DNA of 64,000 bases from Natronosalvus vescus (GCF_023973145.1 NZ_CP099546.1:310001-374000), one strand, 5' to 3'. Shown: positions 18,525 through 27,357, numbered from the stretch's first letter. Notes: generated by a model not told the origin, from the letters alone. A program made the numbers and translations.

Positions 18525-18872
18525 ATGAAACGGTATGAAACGGATCTTCGGGACGACGTCCTCTTCCTCGAGACCGACGAGGGCTGGATCGAGGTCGGAT
18601 CGATGGCCGACATCTGCGAACTCGTCGGCGGGGAGACCTACACGCTCGAGTACGACGAGCACCAGCGGACGGTGTCGTGGCTGGACACGGACGAGGACGG
18701 GACGCTGACGTTCGACGTCCGTGAAACCCTGGCCGAGATGAGCTACGACCGGGAGTTCGTCGCCAACATCGAATCGATCGACGCCGACGCCACCGACGGG
18801 GAATACCCGCTTCGGGCGTCGGTGTTCGCGGATCTGATGACGACCATCTGGGATTCGAAAGGCGATCTGTAG
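18525..18872 (+). CDS. Conserved haloarchaeal protein, unknown function
   Basis: This is a 115-residue acidic cytoplasmic protein (MKRYETDLRDDVLFLETDEG) with no signal peptide, membrane segment or recognised motif. It has a regular alternating beta/alpha pattern. AGTTAATG at 18492-18499, about 30 nt upstream, is a plausible TATA-like element, and an in-frame codon four codons earlier is less likely as start. It marks the end of the sugar-related region. No function can be assigned. Confidence 0.65.
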   Translation: MKRYETDLRDDVLFLETDEGWIEVGSMADICELVGGETYTLEYDEHQRTVSWLDTDEDGTLTFDVRETLAEMSYDREFVANIESIDADATDGEYPLRASVFADLMTTIWDSKGDL

Positions 18873-19076
18873 CGTACGGGTACCTGGACGAAATTTCGCA
18901 GTATTCGACTCCGAATATTCAAAAGTAACTACCCATCCCGAACGAGAGCGCCGAACGGTGGTGATTCGAGGGGCCGGTTCGACCCGACGTCACCAGAGCA
19001 GGCGAACCTGGAACGTATCCTCTCGAATTGCCATTCATTATTCAAGTATGATATACTCCATAGTCAGACACTCCGA

Positions 19077-19586
19077 CTACCGCAGCACCCACGCCCCGTC
19101 GCCAACCGTCCGCTCGCCGGGTTCGCTCGAGGCATCCTCCGTGGTTTCCGCTGGTGAACGCCGATACCGCAATCCGGACTCCTTCAGAAAGCGCCGACAG
19201 CTCGGGATCGAGTACTCGACGTCGTAAGTCTCCTGGATCCAGTTCTGAAGGAGCGCAGGCGTCCACGCCAGTTCTTCGTAGCCGACGTCGGTCGGCGGTT
19301 CCCGAACAGTTCGTTCGAGTATTTCCTGTTGTTCGCCGGAGAGTTTTCGAGGCCTTCCGGATCGATGACTATCGTACACGGCCTGCTCGAGCGACGCCGC
19401 ATCGAGTCGCGTGAGCCAGCTGTAGATGGTTCGCCGTTCGACGCCGTACCACTCGGCGAGTTCGGTCTGTGTCACTCCGTTTTTGTACGCGATGGCGGCC
19501 AACAACCGTTGCGTCGGTTTCTTCCCCTCGACGGCGTCGAGGGCGGCTTGCAGTTGTTCGACGGTAATGTCCTCGAGGTGATCCAT
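19077..19586 (-). CDS. IS630-type transposase N-terminal HTH domain only (remnant or domesticated)
   Basis: The 169-residue protein has an IS630/paired-like helix-turn-helix: VTQTELAEWYGVERRTIYSWLTRLD, then DSHRSGRPRKLSGEQQEIL and AWTPALLQNWIQETYDVEYSIPSCRRFLKESGLRYRRSPAE. The DDE catalytic domain that normally follows is missing; similarity stops near residue 148 and a short unrelated tail ends at a stop. No terminal inverted repeats were seen. A good TATA-like box lies 28 nt upstream, so the fragment may still be expressed as a DNA-binding protein. Confidence 0.75.
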   Translation of the reverse strand: MDHLEDITVEQLQAALDAVEGKKPTQRLLAAIAYKNGVTQTELAEWYGVERRTIYSWLTRLDAASLEQAVYDSHRSGRPRKLSGEQQEILERTVREPPTDVGYEELAWTPALLQNWIQETYDVEYSIPSCRRFLKESGLRYRRSPAETTEDASSEPGERTVGDGAWVLR

Positions 19587-19610
19587 CACCTGTGGTAGAA
19601 TCTGTGAGTA

Positions 19611-19621
19611 AAAAGTTTTAA
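19611..19621 (-). promoter_or_regulatory. TATA-like box for the IS630-type HTH gene
   Basis: The minus strand reads TTAAAACTTTT, centred about 28-30 nt before ATG 19586. A preserved promoter is unexpected for a dead IS fragment. Confidence 0.5.
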
Positions 19622-19663
19622 TGGAAAAGATCGGTGGTCGGGCTCCGCATCGTCGTGTACTGC

Positions 19664-21166
19664 TTACGAAAGCTGCTCGCCGACGATCTCGTCTGCGAGT
19701 TCGATGAACGCCTCCTCCTGCCCTTTCGGTACCGTCGCCCCGGCAGCAACGTCGTGACCGCCGCCATCGCCGCCGACGGCCCGGGAGGCCTCCCCCATCA
19801 CGACCGAAAGGTCGAGCCCCTCGCGGACGAGGCTGTGGGTGCCGCGAGCGGAGACTTTCACCTCCTCGTCGTTCTTGTCGGCGAAAGCCAGGATCGGCAT
19901 TCGCCTGCTGATGCCGGCGTTGCCGACGGCCATGCCGGCCACGATACCGACGATCGTCTCCCGAATCCGGTCGCCCGCGTGGAACCACTGGACGTGATCT
20001 TCTTTCGTGACGCCCTCCTCGGTGACCAGATCGATGCCGTTCGAGAGGTTTCGGCGGTGTTCCCGAAGGAGCTGGCGGGCGCGCTCGAGCGCCCCTTCGC
20101 GATTGCCGAGACAGACGCTCAGCCCGACGTCTGCGCGCTCGTATCGGGCGGTGGCGTTCAACAGCGTGGAGAACTCGCTGGCGTCCCGGAGTTCGGTGCC
20201 GACGGGTTCGGCCGCGAGGACGTAGCTCGTCCCGACGAGGTCGTCGATTTTGTGGGCGGGAACCCCGCTCGTTACGGCCTTCTTGACCAGCGCGCTCGCG
20301 ACGACCTGTTTCTCCTCGCTTGTGAGGTCGGCCCAGCAGCGCCAGTCGCCGTCGCGGCGCAACTCGAGGTCGAGGCCGTCGAGGAACCGAAGGGAACCGT
20401 TCCCGTCGTTGGAGATGCCGGGTATGTTGACGTCGCTGGCATACTCGAGCAGTTTCGGGAGCGGACGGGTCTGTTTCCCGTAGAGTGCGAGGTCGGTGGC
20501 CGTCTCGAGAACGCCGGCCTCGACGCCGTCCTCGACGATGGACGCGTTGGCACCGTGGAGCTCGCCTCCCGAGGCTTGCATGTCGCCGACGGCCCCGACG
20601 ACGGCGAGAGCTGCCAGGTCGCGGTTGTCCGACCGGGCGGTCGTCGCGACGGTGCCACCGTCGGGTACTGTTTCTCTCTCGTTGGCCGTTGAACTGCTTC
20701 CGCCTTCGGACTCGCCCTCAGACTCGGCCTCCGCCAGCGCTCGAGCGAGGACGTAACTCGCGCCCGCCCCGGAGAGTTCGGACGCGCCGTTGATCCCGAA
20801 CAGGAGCGGGTTGAGGTGGAGGTCGGTGTCCGTCTCGGCGGGCTGGTGGTGATCGGCGATGACCGGGGTGAAGTCGCCCGCCGCCTCGTACTCGCCAATG
20901 ACGTCGAGCTGGCCGCTGCCGAAGTCGGTGAACAGGACGGTGTCGTAGTCAGTGTCGGCGATGGCCGCGATGGCGTCCTCGTCGAGCTGTTTTTCGAAGA
21001 CGGTTTCGAACGGGAGGCCCGCTCGCTCGAGCGCGCTGGCGGCGATCGCGGCGCTCGTCAGTCCGTCGGCGTCAATGTGGGAGGCGAGGAGGACGCGGTC
21101 ACTGGCGAGCAGGTGCTCGGCGCAGGCGGTCGCACGTTCCTCGAGGGCTGGAATTGGGCCTGCCAT
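19664..21166 (-). CDS. RecJ-like single-strand exonuclease / DHH phosphoesterase
   Basis: The 500-residue protein starts MAGPIPALEERATACAEHLL. It contains DHH motifs ASHIDADGLTSAAI, VLFTDFGSGQ and PVIADHHQPAET, plus the C-terminal DHHA1 glycine-rich motif GGDGGGHDVAAGA. The family comprises RecJ/GAN-type exonucleases acting in replication and repair. An acidic Ser-rich insertion (about residues 150-190, AEAESEGESEGGSSS) interrupts the DHH domain and looks like a surface loop. The start follows the first Met with family similarity; upstream in-frame sequence has none. Confidence 0.9.
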   Translation of the reverse strand: MAGPIPALEERATACAEHLLASDRVLLASHIDADGLTSAAIAASALERAGLPFETVFEKQLDEDAIAAIADTDYDTVLFTDFGSGQLDVIGEYEAAGDFTPVIADHHQPAETDTDLHLNPLLFGINGASELSGAGASYVLARALAEAESEGESEGGSSSTANERETVPDGGTVATTARSDNRDLAALAVVGAVGDMQASGGELHGANASIVEDGVEAGVLETATDLALYGKQTRPLPKLLEYASDVNIPGISNDGNGSLRFLDGLDLELRRDGDWRCWADLTSEEKQVVASALVKKAVTSGVPAHKIDDLVGTSYVLAAEPVGTELRDASEFSTLLNATARYERADVGLSVCLGNREGALERARQLLREHRRNLSNGIDLVTEEGVTKEDHVQWFHAGDRIRETIVGIVAGMAVGNAGISRRMPILAFADKNDEEVKVSARGTHSLVREGLDLSVVMGEASRAVGGDGGGHDVAAGATVPKGQEEAFIELADEIVGEQLS

Positions 21167-21230
21167 CGGTCTTGGCTGGGGATTGGGTCGGCTTCTGGTA
21201 TAAACCTGCGGTCGCAAAAGGGCTACAGCC

Positions 21231-21974
21231 CTATTCGTGGTAGGTCGGTGCCGCCGCCTCGACCGTCTCACAGGCCAGCGCGTCGAACGTCGCCTCGCTG
21301 GCGACCAGGTCGACGTCGATACCAGCATCGGCGGCGGTCTCTCGTGTTGGCTCTCCGATGACGCCGACGGTCGCTTCGGTCAGCCCCTCGAGCGCTTCGT
21401 CTCGGTTCCCGCGTTCGTCGGCGGCCTCGAGCCAGTGTTCGACCGTCAGCGAGGAGGTGAAACAGGCGGCGTCGAGGGTGCCAGCGGCGGCGCGTTCGGT
21501 GGAGTCGCCGCTCCCGGCCGGTCGGACGAGTCGGTACAGCACGGTTTCGTGGACGTACGCGCCTGCCGCCTCGAGTCCATCGAGCAGGACGGGGCTGCCG
21601 TGATCGCTGCGCGCCACCTCGACGCGAGCGCCGTCGACGGCGCCCTCGAGGGTGGCGACGAGGCCGCTCGAGGTGTACTCCTCGGGGACGGTATCGACGT
21701 CGTAGCCGACTTCGCGGAGCGCGTCGGCGGTTCGCGGCCCGATGGCACAGACGGTCGCCTCGCCCGGTTCCCAGCCGGCGTCCGCGACGAGTTCGGCCCC
21801 GGTTTTGCTCGTCAGGACGACGCAGTCGGCATCAGTCCGGGGAGGGGAACCAGTTGGCTCGACGGCGAGCATCGGATCCGGGACGGCGGTCGCGCCGAGA
21901 GAGTCGATCAGTTCGACGGCGTCCTCGAGGCGCTCGTCGTCGGGGCGGAAGACGGCGACGGTGAGATCCCGCAC
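21231..21974 (-). CDS. hemD: Uroporphyrinogen-III synthase
   Basis: This 247-residue protein cyclises hydroxymethylbilane to uroporphyrinogen III. It shows the weakly conserved HemD pattern: VVLTSKTGAELV, VCAIGPRTADALREVGYDVDTVPEEYTSSGLVATL and CFTSSLTVEHWLEA. It starts at GTG 21974, three bases after the cobA stop, and is last in the hemC-cobA-hemD operon. Position in the operon makes the assignment firm. Confidence 0.9.
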   Translation of the reverse strand: MRDLTVAVFRPDDERLEDAVELIDSLGATAVPDPMLAVEPTGSPPRTDADCVVLTSKTGAELVADAGWEPGEATVCAIGPRTADALREVGYDVDTVPEEYTSSGLVATLEGAVDGARVEVARSDHGSPVLLDGLEAAGAYVHETVLYRLVRPAGSGDSTERAAAGTLDAACFTSSLTVEHWLEAADERGNRDEALEGLTEATVGVIGEPTRETAADAGIDVDLVASEATFDALACETVEAAAPTYHE

Positions 21975-21977
21975 GCG

Positions 21978-22793
21978 TCACACCTCCTGCTCGTCGCTGT
22001 CGGCATCCGTCGGCTCGTTCTGAAGAAACTCGAGCACCGACTCGCGGGTGCCGGCGACGTCGCCGATGACTGTCACCGCGGGCGGTTCGATGCCTGCCTC
22101 GTCCCGAACGTCCACGATGGTCTCGAGGCTGCCCGTCGCGACCCGCTGGCCTGGCCAGGTGCCTCGTTCGATCAGGGTGACCGGCGTCTCGGGGGCCATG
22201 CCGGCCTCGAGCAGGGCAGTGGTGTAGTCTGGCAGTCGGCCGACGCCCATCAGGACGACGATGGTGCCGCCAGTGGCAGCCAGGGCGTTCCAGTCGACGG
22301 TGGATTCGTCTTTCGTGGGATCCTCGTGGCCGGTGACGAACGAGACCGATGAGGCGTGATCGCGGTGCGTAACGGGGATGCCGGCGACGGCGGGGGCCGC
22401 AATCGCGGCGGTGACGGCGGGGACGACTTCGAACGGAATCCCGTGTTCGGCGAGGTACTCGGCCTCCTCGCCGCCGCGACCGAAGACGAACGGGTCACCG
22501 CCTTTCAGGCGGGCGACGCTCTTGCCCTCTCGGGCGAGTTCCACCAAGCGTTCGTTGATCGCCGACTGCGGAGTGCGCTCGCCGCCGGCGCGTTTCCCGA
22601 CGTCCTCGGCGTCCTCCGGGAGCGAGTCGAGAATTCGTGGCCCCGGAAGCTTGTCGTGGAGGACGACGTCGCACGTCTCGAGCAGGCGGGCGGCTTTGAC
22701 CGTCAGGAGGTCGGGGTCGCCGGGCCCGCTGCCGATGAGGTAGACGGTGCCGGGTTCGGGTTCGGCGTCGGTGGTCGACGTGGCGTCACTCAT
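21978..22793 (-). CDS. cobA: Uroporphyrinogen-III C-methyltransferase (SUMT)
   Basis: The 271-residue SAM-dependent methyltransferase makes precorrin-2 from uroporphyrinogen III. Motifs are VYLIGSGPGDPDLLTVKAARLL at the N-terminus and VARLKGGDPFVFGRGGEEAEYL, both diagnostic of SUMT/CobA. Its ATG overlaps the hemC stop (ATGA), and hemD follows after three bases. It feeds siroheme, the siroheme-dependent heme route and cobalamin. Confidence 0.95.
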   Translation of the reverse strand: MSDATSTTDAEPEPGTVYLIGSGPGDPDLLTVKAARLLETCDVVLHDKLPGPRILDSLPEDAEDVGKRAGGERTPQSAINERLVELAREGKSVARLKGGDPFVFGRGGEEAEYLAEHGIPFEVVPAVTAAIAAPAVAGIPVTHRDHASSVSFVTGHEDPTKDESTVDWNALAATGGTIVVLMGVGRLPDYTTALLEAGMAPETPVTLIERGTWPGQRVATGSLETIVDVRDEAGIEPPAVTVIGDVAGTRESVLEFLQNEPTDADSDEQEV

Positions 22794-24001
22794 TCGACGT
22801 CCCCCTGACGAGACGCGTTTCCGTCGCCACCGTCAGCATCACCCGCTTCGCCGACGTCCGCGCCGCCGTCGCCGGCGTCGTCCCCTCGAGCGGCAGCGAT
22901 GAGGTCGGCAGCACCGCGGTCGGCCAGGTCGGTCGCGAATTCACTGGCCGCGTCCGCGTGGGACTCGATGGGAAGGTCGCGGCTGCCGACGACTGACTTC
23001 TCGCCGTCCTGGTCGAACACCTGGACGCTCGCGTGGACGTACGCCCCCTGGACGACCGCGTAGATGCCGATCGGGGCGATACAGCCGCCGCCGAGTTCGG
23101 CCAGAATCGTCCGCTCGACGGTCGTCTCGACCCGGCTTCGCGGGTGGTCGATGGCCTCCTTGATCTCGCGAGCGGTGTCGCCGTCCTCGGCCGTCACGGC
23201 TAGGGCACCCTGTCCGGGTGCGGGAACGAACGTCTGGGTCGGGAGGGGCACGTACTCGACCTGGTCGGTCAGCCCGCTGCGGTCGAGCCCTGCTTCCGCG
23301 AGGACGAGCGCGTCGTAGTGGACGTCGACCTCCCGGTCGAGTGCCCGCTGCTCGAGGTCGGTGAGGCTCGCGTACCAGTCGTCGACGGTGACGGTTTCGT
23401 CGGTACCGTCTTCGCCCTCGCCCTCGCCGTTGTCGTCGTAATCCGGCTTGTAGCTCCCGGTGTCGCCCTTGCGGTTCGCGTCGGCTTCCCGACGCCGCTC
23501 GCGTTCGGCCTGCAACGCCGGCGCAAGTACCTTCTCGAGGCGGGTGTCGACGTTGCCCCGAATCGGTTCGACCTCGAGGTCGGGGCGTTCGGACAGGAGC
23601 TGTGCGCGTCGGCGGAGGCTCGAGGTGCCGACGACCGCCCCCTCGGGCAGTTCCTCGAGCGTCGATCCGTCGGGGGTTACCAGCACGTCGCCTGGTCGGG
23701 CGCGCTCGGGGACGGCCGCCGTCACCAACTCGGCTGGCTGTTCGGTCGGCATGTCCTTCATGGAGTGAACCGCGCCGTCGACGTCACCCGCGAGAACGCG
23801 TTCGTCGAGTTCGCGGACGAACGCGCCGGTTTTCCCTAGCCGGTGGATCAACTCGTCGCGGATCTGGTCGCCCGTCGTCTCGACGGTCTCGAACGCGACG
23901 TCGTAGCGGCGGTTCTCGAGGCCCTCGCCCACGAGTTCCGCCTGCCGTCGGGCGAGCCTGGAGCCTCGTGTCGCCAGCCTGAGCGTCCCCTTGGTTCTCA
24001 T
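22790..24001 (-). CDS. hemC: Hydroxymethylbilane synthase (porphobilinogen deaminase)
   Basis: The 403-residue protein polymerises four porphobilinogens. It has LRLATRGSRLARRQAELV, AVHSMKDMPTEQP, VGTSSLRRRAQLL, EPIRGNVDTRLEK and ELGGGCIAPIG with the cysteine that carries the dipyrromethane cofactor. It is longer than bacterial HemC (about 310 residues): roughly 60 acidic and Gly-rich residues are inserted between VDTRLEKVLAP and YDALVLAEAGL, and the C-terminus has an acidic tail. First gene of the operon; ATG 24001 is set by the immediate TRGSRLA motif. Confidence 0.95.
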   Translation of the reverse strand: MRTKGTLRLATRGSRLARRQAELVGEGLENRRYDVAFETVETTGDQIRDELIHRLGKTGAFVRELDERVLAGDVDGAVHSMKDMPTEQPAELVTAAVPERARPGDVLVTPDGSTLEELPEGAVVGTSSLRRRAQLLSERPDLEVEPIRGNVDTRLEKVLAPALQAERERRREADANRKGDTGSYKPDYDDNGEGEGEDGTDETVTVDDWYASLTDLEQRALDREVDVHYDALVLAEAGLDRSGLTDQVEYVPLPTQTFVPAPGQGALAVTAEDGDTAREIKEAIDHPRSRVETTVERTILAELGGGCIAPIGIYAVVQGAYVHASVQVFDQDGEKSVVGSRDLPIESHADAASEFATDLADRGAADLIAAARGDDAGDGGADVGEAGDADGGDGNASRQGDVE

Positions 24002-24356
24002 ATCACCCAGTCCGAGCCTCGAGTATGAAAAGCGCACGCTCTGGACTCGCCGTGTCGGTGGGCTGACCCCCGTTCGATCTGTGAGCCGATAACGAGTTCC
24101 TGCAGGCTGAAAGGCGATGTCGTTTCGGTCGGCTCGGCCCCTCGTGCCAGGTCGCGACTCGAGTGGCCTCCGAGACCTCGTCGAGCGACCGGTCTTGAGT
24201 GGCACCCGGATCGGTTACCCGCGATCGCAGCGCCGTGGATGGTGCCCTCGTCGCCGTCCCTCGCCTCGACGACGAGCGGTGGCTCACGACGGTCGCCTGG
24301 CCGCGTCTCAACGACGTTCTCTCGCGCTGTCCCTCGAAAATGGGTCTCTCGAACGG

Positions 24357-24665
24357 TCATCCCTCGAGTTCGATAATCACCTGATCGTCCTCGACGACGA
24401 CCGAACACCCCTCGTAGGTGAACGCGATGGTGCACTCCCTCGAGCGTGTCCCGGTCGACGAGAACAGTGCGTCGAGTGCTTCGGGATCGATGGCGTCGTA
24501 CAGCGGTGGCAGCGCCTCCGGCCGTTCTGCGGTGGGGGCGGCCGTTTTACCGGTGGCGGCTGCCACGGCAATGACGACTGCTTCACTCGGCGATTCGTCC
24601 GCAGGGCGGTCGTACCGGTGGTGGGGGGTTCCGGTCGAGCCCCCGGTCTTCTCGAATCGTGACAC
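24357..24665 (-). CDS. HalOD1 output-domain protein (stand-alone)
   Basis: The 102-residue protein (VSRFEKTGGSTGTPHHRYDR) has the HalOD1 pattern: SEAVVIAVAAATGKTAAP, LPPLYDAIDPEALDALFSS, IAFTYEGCSVVVEDD. It is the same length as the copy at 10418-10726 but differs in sequence. Start at GTG 24665 is chosen by length and homology. It is divergent from a Bat-type regulator over about 100 bp, suggesting shared control. Confidence 0.78.
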   Translation of the reverse strand: MSRFEKTGGSTGTPHHRYDRPADESPSEAVVIAVAAATGKTAAPTAERPEALPPLYDAIDPEALDALFSSTGTRSRECTIAFTYEGCSVVVEDDQVIIELEG

Positions 24666-24668
24666 TGC

Positions 24669-24681
24669 TACACCTAGTGTA
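24669..24681. promoter_or_regulatory. Short inverted repeat in the HalOD1/Bat-type divergent promoter
   Basis: TACAC-CTA-GTGTA is a perfect 5-bp inverted repeat with 3-base spacing, just upstream of the HalOD1 GTG. It could be an operator for the neighbouring regulator, but the repeat is short. Confidence 0.3.
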
Positions 24682-24766
24682 TATTGACAAAAAAGCCGCA
24701 CTGTTGACTATGTAACCCCAACATGATTGGTCATGTCGCTTTTACATCGACGCACAAACTGATCTT

Positions 24767-25435
24767 ATGGGATTGATTGCTGAGTTCTCTGTCGAACTCC
24801 CCGCTCTGTGTCACACCTCCACTGCTGTCCCTACGATGCGTCTGTCCGGTATCGATATCGTTCTGGACGACGATCGGCCACACAAATTTGCCTTCACGGC
24901 GTACGGTACCCGTTTTTCCGAGTTCGAGCGCGCGCTGACGACCGATCCAACCGTCTCAGAGCACACCGTTCTCGCGAAAGGTGACGATCGGAGCCAGTAC
25001 GTGGTAACCTACGACCAGTCGACGGTGACCCAGGGCACGTATTACGTCGCAACACAACAGAACATCGTCTACGATCTGGTTTTCCTCCGGGACGGCGAAT
25101 ACACCGTTCACGCCCAGGTGCCCGATCGAGACGCGCTTTCTCACCTCCGCGAGCACTGTTCGGAACACGACATCCCGTTTCAACTCGACCGACTCTATCG
25201 ATCGGAGGGGGTGTCCCTCTCTGCAAACGAACTCACGGCGTCACAGCGCGAAGCGCTGGTGGTCGCCTACGAGAACGGCTACTTCGATTCGCCGCGGGTG
25301 ACGACGCTCGAGGCCATCGGTGACGAGATCGGGATCTCGCGGCAGGCGGTCGCCGATAGGCTTCGACGCGGGCATCGCCACCTGATCGAGTCGATGCTGA
25401 TCAGCGATCCCGATCTCGACCTCGAGGAGATGTGA
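24767..25435 (+). CDS. Bat-type (bacterio-opsin activator) helix-turn-helix regulator
   Basis: The 222-residue protein has an N-terminal sensor-like region (residues 1-150) and the C-terminal HTH_10 domain typical of haloarchaeal Bat-like regulators: LTASQREALVVAYENGYFDSPRVTTLEAIGDEIGISRQAVADRLRRGHRHLI. It lacks the PAS/GAF modules of full-length Bat. CTTTTACA at 24741-24748 is a likely TATA-like element. It may regulate the divergent HalOD1 gene (inference). Confidence 0.85.
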   Translation: MGLIAEFSVELPALCHTSTAVPTMRLSGIDIVLDDDRPHKFAFTAYGTRFSEFERALTTDPTVSEHTVLAKGDDRSQYVVTYDQSTVTQGTYYVATQQNIVYDLVFLRDGEYTVHAQVPDRDALSHLREHCSEHDIPFQLDRLYRSEGVSLSANELTASQREALVVAYENGYFDSPRVTTLEAIGDEIGISRQAVADRLRRGHRHLIESMLISDPDLDLEEM

Positions 25436-25499
25436 CGGGCGATTTGTGTGCGTTCTAGTCATCGAGGGGCAGATTCGAGTGTTTCCACGATAGACACCC

Positions 25500-26435
25500 C
25501 TACTCGAGTTCGTCGACCAGCGGATAGGTCGCCTGCTGGGCGGCCGACAGCAGGACGCGGTCTTTCTCGTAGCCGTGGGCGATCGATTCGACCATGCCGT
25601 CGCTGTCGGTGAGCGGCAGCTGGCGGACGCGCGTCCCTCGCTCGTCTATCTCGAGGACGAGCAGCGCGTGGGGGAACGAGGAGACGGCGGGCACGGTCAA
25701 CTCCCTGACGCCGTCTCCGTCTTCGATGGCCGGAAAGTGGAGGTGGCCGGTGATGACCAGGGCGACGTCGTGGGCGGTGAGTACCTCGAGCAACGGCTGA
25801 GGGTTGGTGAATCCCGGGACGTACCCCTCGACGGGTAACCGCTCGCTCCAGCGGTCGTAGAGCGCGCCGGTTGCCGGAAGATTGTGGTGGACGGCGACGA
25901 TGGTCGCGTCCGCGTCGGTCGCCGCGAGAGCCTCGTCGAGCCACATCAGCGACTCGGCGTCGATGCGTCCGTCCCAGCTTTCAGCGGGCTCGCCGGGTCG
26001 TGCAGCGTGGCTGTCGAGGCCGACGACCTCTAGTCCGCCGATACGAGTACGGAAGGGGAGGCTTCCGGGGGTGTAGCGCCGTTCGAAGGACGCGACCGAG
26101 GCCGTCTCGTGTTCGTCGAACGTCGTCGGCTCGTCGTGGTTGCCGGGAATCGCGACCATCGGTGGCTCGAAGGTGGCGAGTTCGTCGAACCGATCGAACT
26201 CCTCGGGAGCCCCGTTCCGGGTGAGGTCGCCGGCGACGAGTACGCCGTCGACGTCGCGTTCGTTGACGCAGGTGACGGCCGCCTCGAGGTGCCGCTCGGT
26301 GCGGTGAAATACCTTCCAGGTACCCGTTGCGTCGGTTGCGAGGTGGATGTCGGAACAGACGGCGAGCGTGATCGGGTCGGTGGTTCGCGGTCGCTCGAGA
26401 CGAGCCAGCAGGTGTCCCGCGTGGGGTCGGGCCAT
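25500..26435 (-). CDS. Metallophosphoesterase (CpdA-like)
   Basis: The 311-residue protein has the calcineurin-like metal motifs in order: AVCSDIHLA (D-x-H), VLVAGDLTRNG (G-D), MVAIPGNHDEP (G-N-H-D/E), IVAVHHNLPATG and VITGHLHFPA (G-H-x-H). It probably hydrolyses a phosphodiester or phosphomonoester; the substrate is unknown. ATG 26435 is chosen because it gives the usual N-terminal length; an upstream in-frame start four codons earlier is possible. Confidence 0.88.
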   Translation of the reverse strand: MARPHAGHLLARLERPRTTDPITLAVCSDIHLATDATGTWKVFHRTERHLEAAVTCVNERDVDGVLVAGDLTRNGAPEEFDRFDELATFEPPMVAIPGNHDEPTTFDEHETASVASFERRYTPGSLPFRTRIGGLEVVGLDSHAARPGEPAESWDGRIDAESLMWLDEALAATDADATIVAVHHNLPATGALYDRWSERLPVEGYVPGFTNPQPLLEVLTAHDVALVITGHLHFPAIEDGDGVRELTVPAVSSFPHALLVLEIDERGTRVRQLPLTDSDGMVESIAHGYEKDRVLLSAAQQATYPLVDELE

Positions 26436-26529
26436 CGGGCATAGCAACCACGTGGAAGGTGAAAATGGGTGTGGGCTGGTTCGCTGGGTGTTCCAGTTGT
26501 TTTAGTTGGTTCTCGGTTTCCGCTCTCGG

Positions 26530-27357
26530 CTAGATAAGCCCGCTGATGAACGCCAGTCCCATGACGATGAGCACGGCGGCTGTGAGTGTCGGGAAGTGTC
26601 GCGTGTAGCGTTCGACGGTCTCGCGATGGCGTTCGTAGCCAGCGATCAGCAACAACGTCGGCACGATGATTGCGACGATGACCGCCAGCGAGTAGACGAG
26701 CATCAACTCGAGACAGCGCTCGGTGCCGATACAGATGGCCAGGATCTGGATCGGCTCCTCGTGGGCGAATCCGAGCACCAGTGCGGTCGTTCCCAGGGTG
26801 AACAGCCCCCGCTCTGCGTGGGATTCATCGAGGTGCTGGTGGCCGTTTCCAGGGAGGAGTGAACGGAGTTGAGCGAGGCGGCTCGAGTCGTGTTCGTGGT
26901 GGTCGCCGTGTTCGTGTTCGTGGTGGCCCCCGTGGTCGTGGTTGTTGCCGTGTTCGTGTTCGTGGTCGTGACGATGGGCGTGATCGCTGTCCTCGTGGTG
27001 GTTATCGTGACCGTCGTGACCGTCGTGTTCGCCGTGATCGTGCCCATCTCCGAGGTGCCCATGCCCCCCGTAACGGTACTCGTAGAGTCCGAGCAGGATC
27101 AACAGCGTTCCGGCGATATATTTCATCATCGGCCCTTCAGCGAACGCCGCGAAGCCACTCACCCAGAAGTACGCGAGCACTAACACCACGCTGCTGACGA
27201 GGTGGCCGACGCCGAGAATAAGCGCCGCGACGAACCCGTGAAGCCAGCGTCGGGGTCGCTCGAGCGCGTACGTTGCGGCGATCGGCCAGCCGTGATCGGG
27301 TAAGACGCCGTGGATGAACCCGATGGCGATGACGCCGGCGACGACACCCAGTTCCAT
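26530..27357 (-). CDS. NicO/RcnA-like metal transporter with His-rich loop
   Basis: The 275-residue membrane protein has about six helices: GVVAGVIAIGFIHGVLPDHGW with the H-x4-D motif of NicO-type transporters, GFVAALILGVGHLVSSVV, MKYIAGTLLILLGLYEY, then a cytoplasmic-type loop (about residues 96-165) packed with His/Asp (HDHGEHDGHDGHDNHHE), and two C-terminal helices. It likely exports or imports Ni2+/Co2+ or another divalent metal, with the loop as a metal-binding buffer. Direction and metal are not determined by the sequence. Confidence 0.82.
   Translation of the reverse strand: MELGVVAGVIAIGFIHGVLPDHGWPIAATYALERPRRWLHGFVAALILGVGHLVSSVVLVLAYFWVSGFAAFAEGPMMKYIAGTLLILLGLYEYRYGGHGHLGDGHDHGEHDGHDGHDNHHEDSDHAHRHDHEHEHGNNHDHGGHHEHEHGDHHEHDSSRLAQLRSLLPGNGHQHLDESHAERGLFTLGTTALVLGFAHEEPIQILAICIGTERCLELMLVYSLAVIVAIIVPTLLLIAGYERHRETVERYTRHFPTLTAAVLIVMGLAFISGLI

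Noticed and set aside
26869-27183. Hydrophobic Val-rich ORF on the plus strand across the His-rich loop
   Set aside because: It is the complement of repeated His/Asp codons (CAC/GAC) of the transporter; the Val-rich pattern is a consequence of codon composition.
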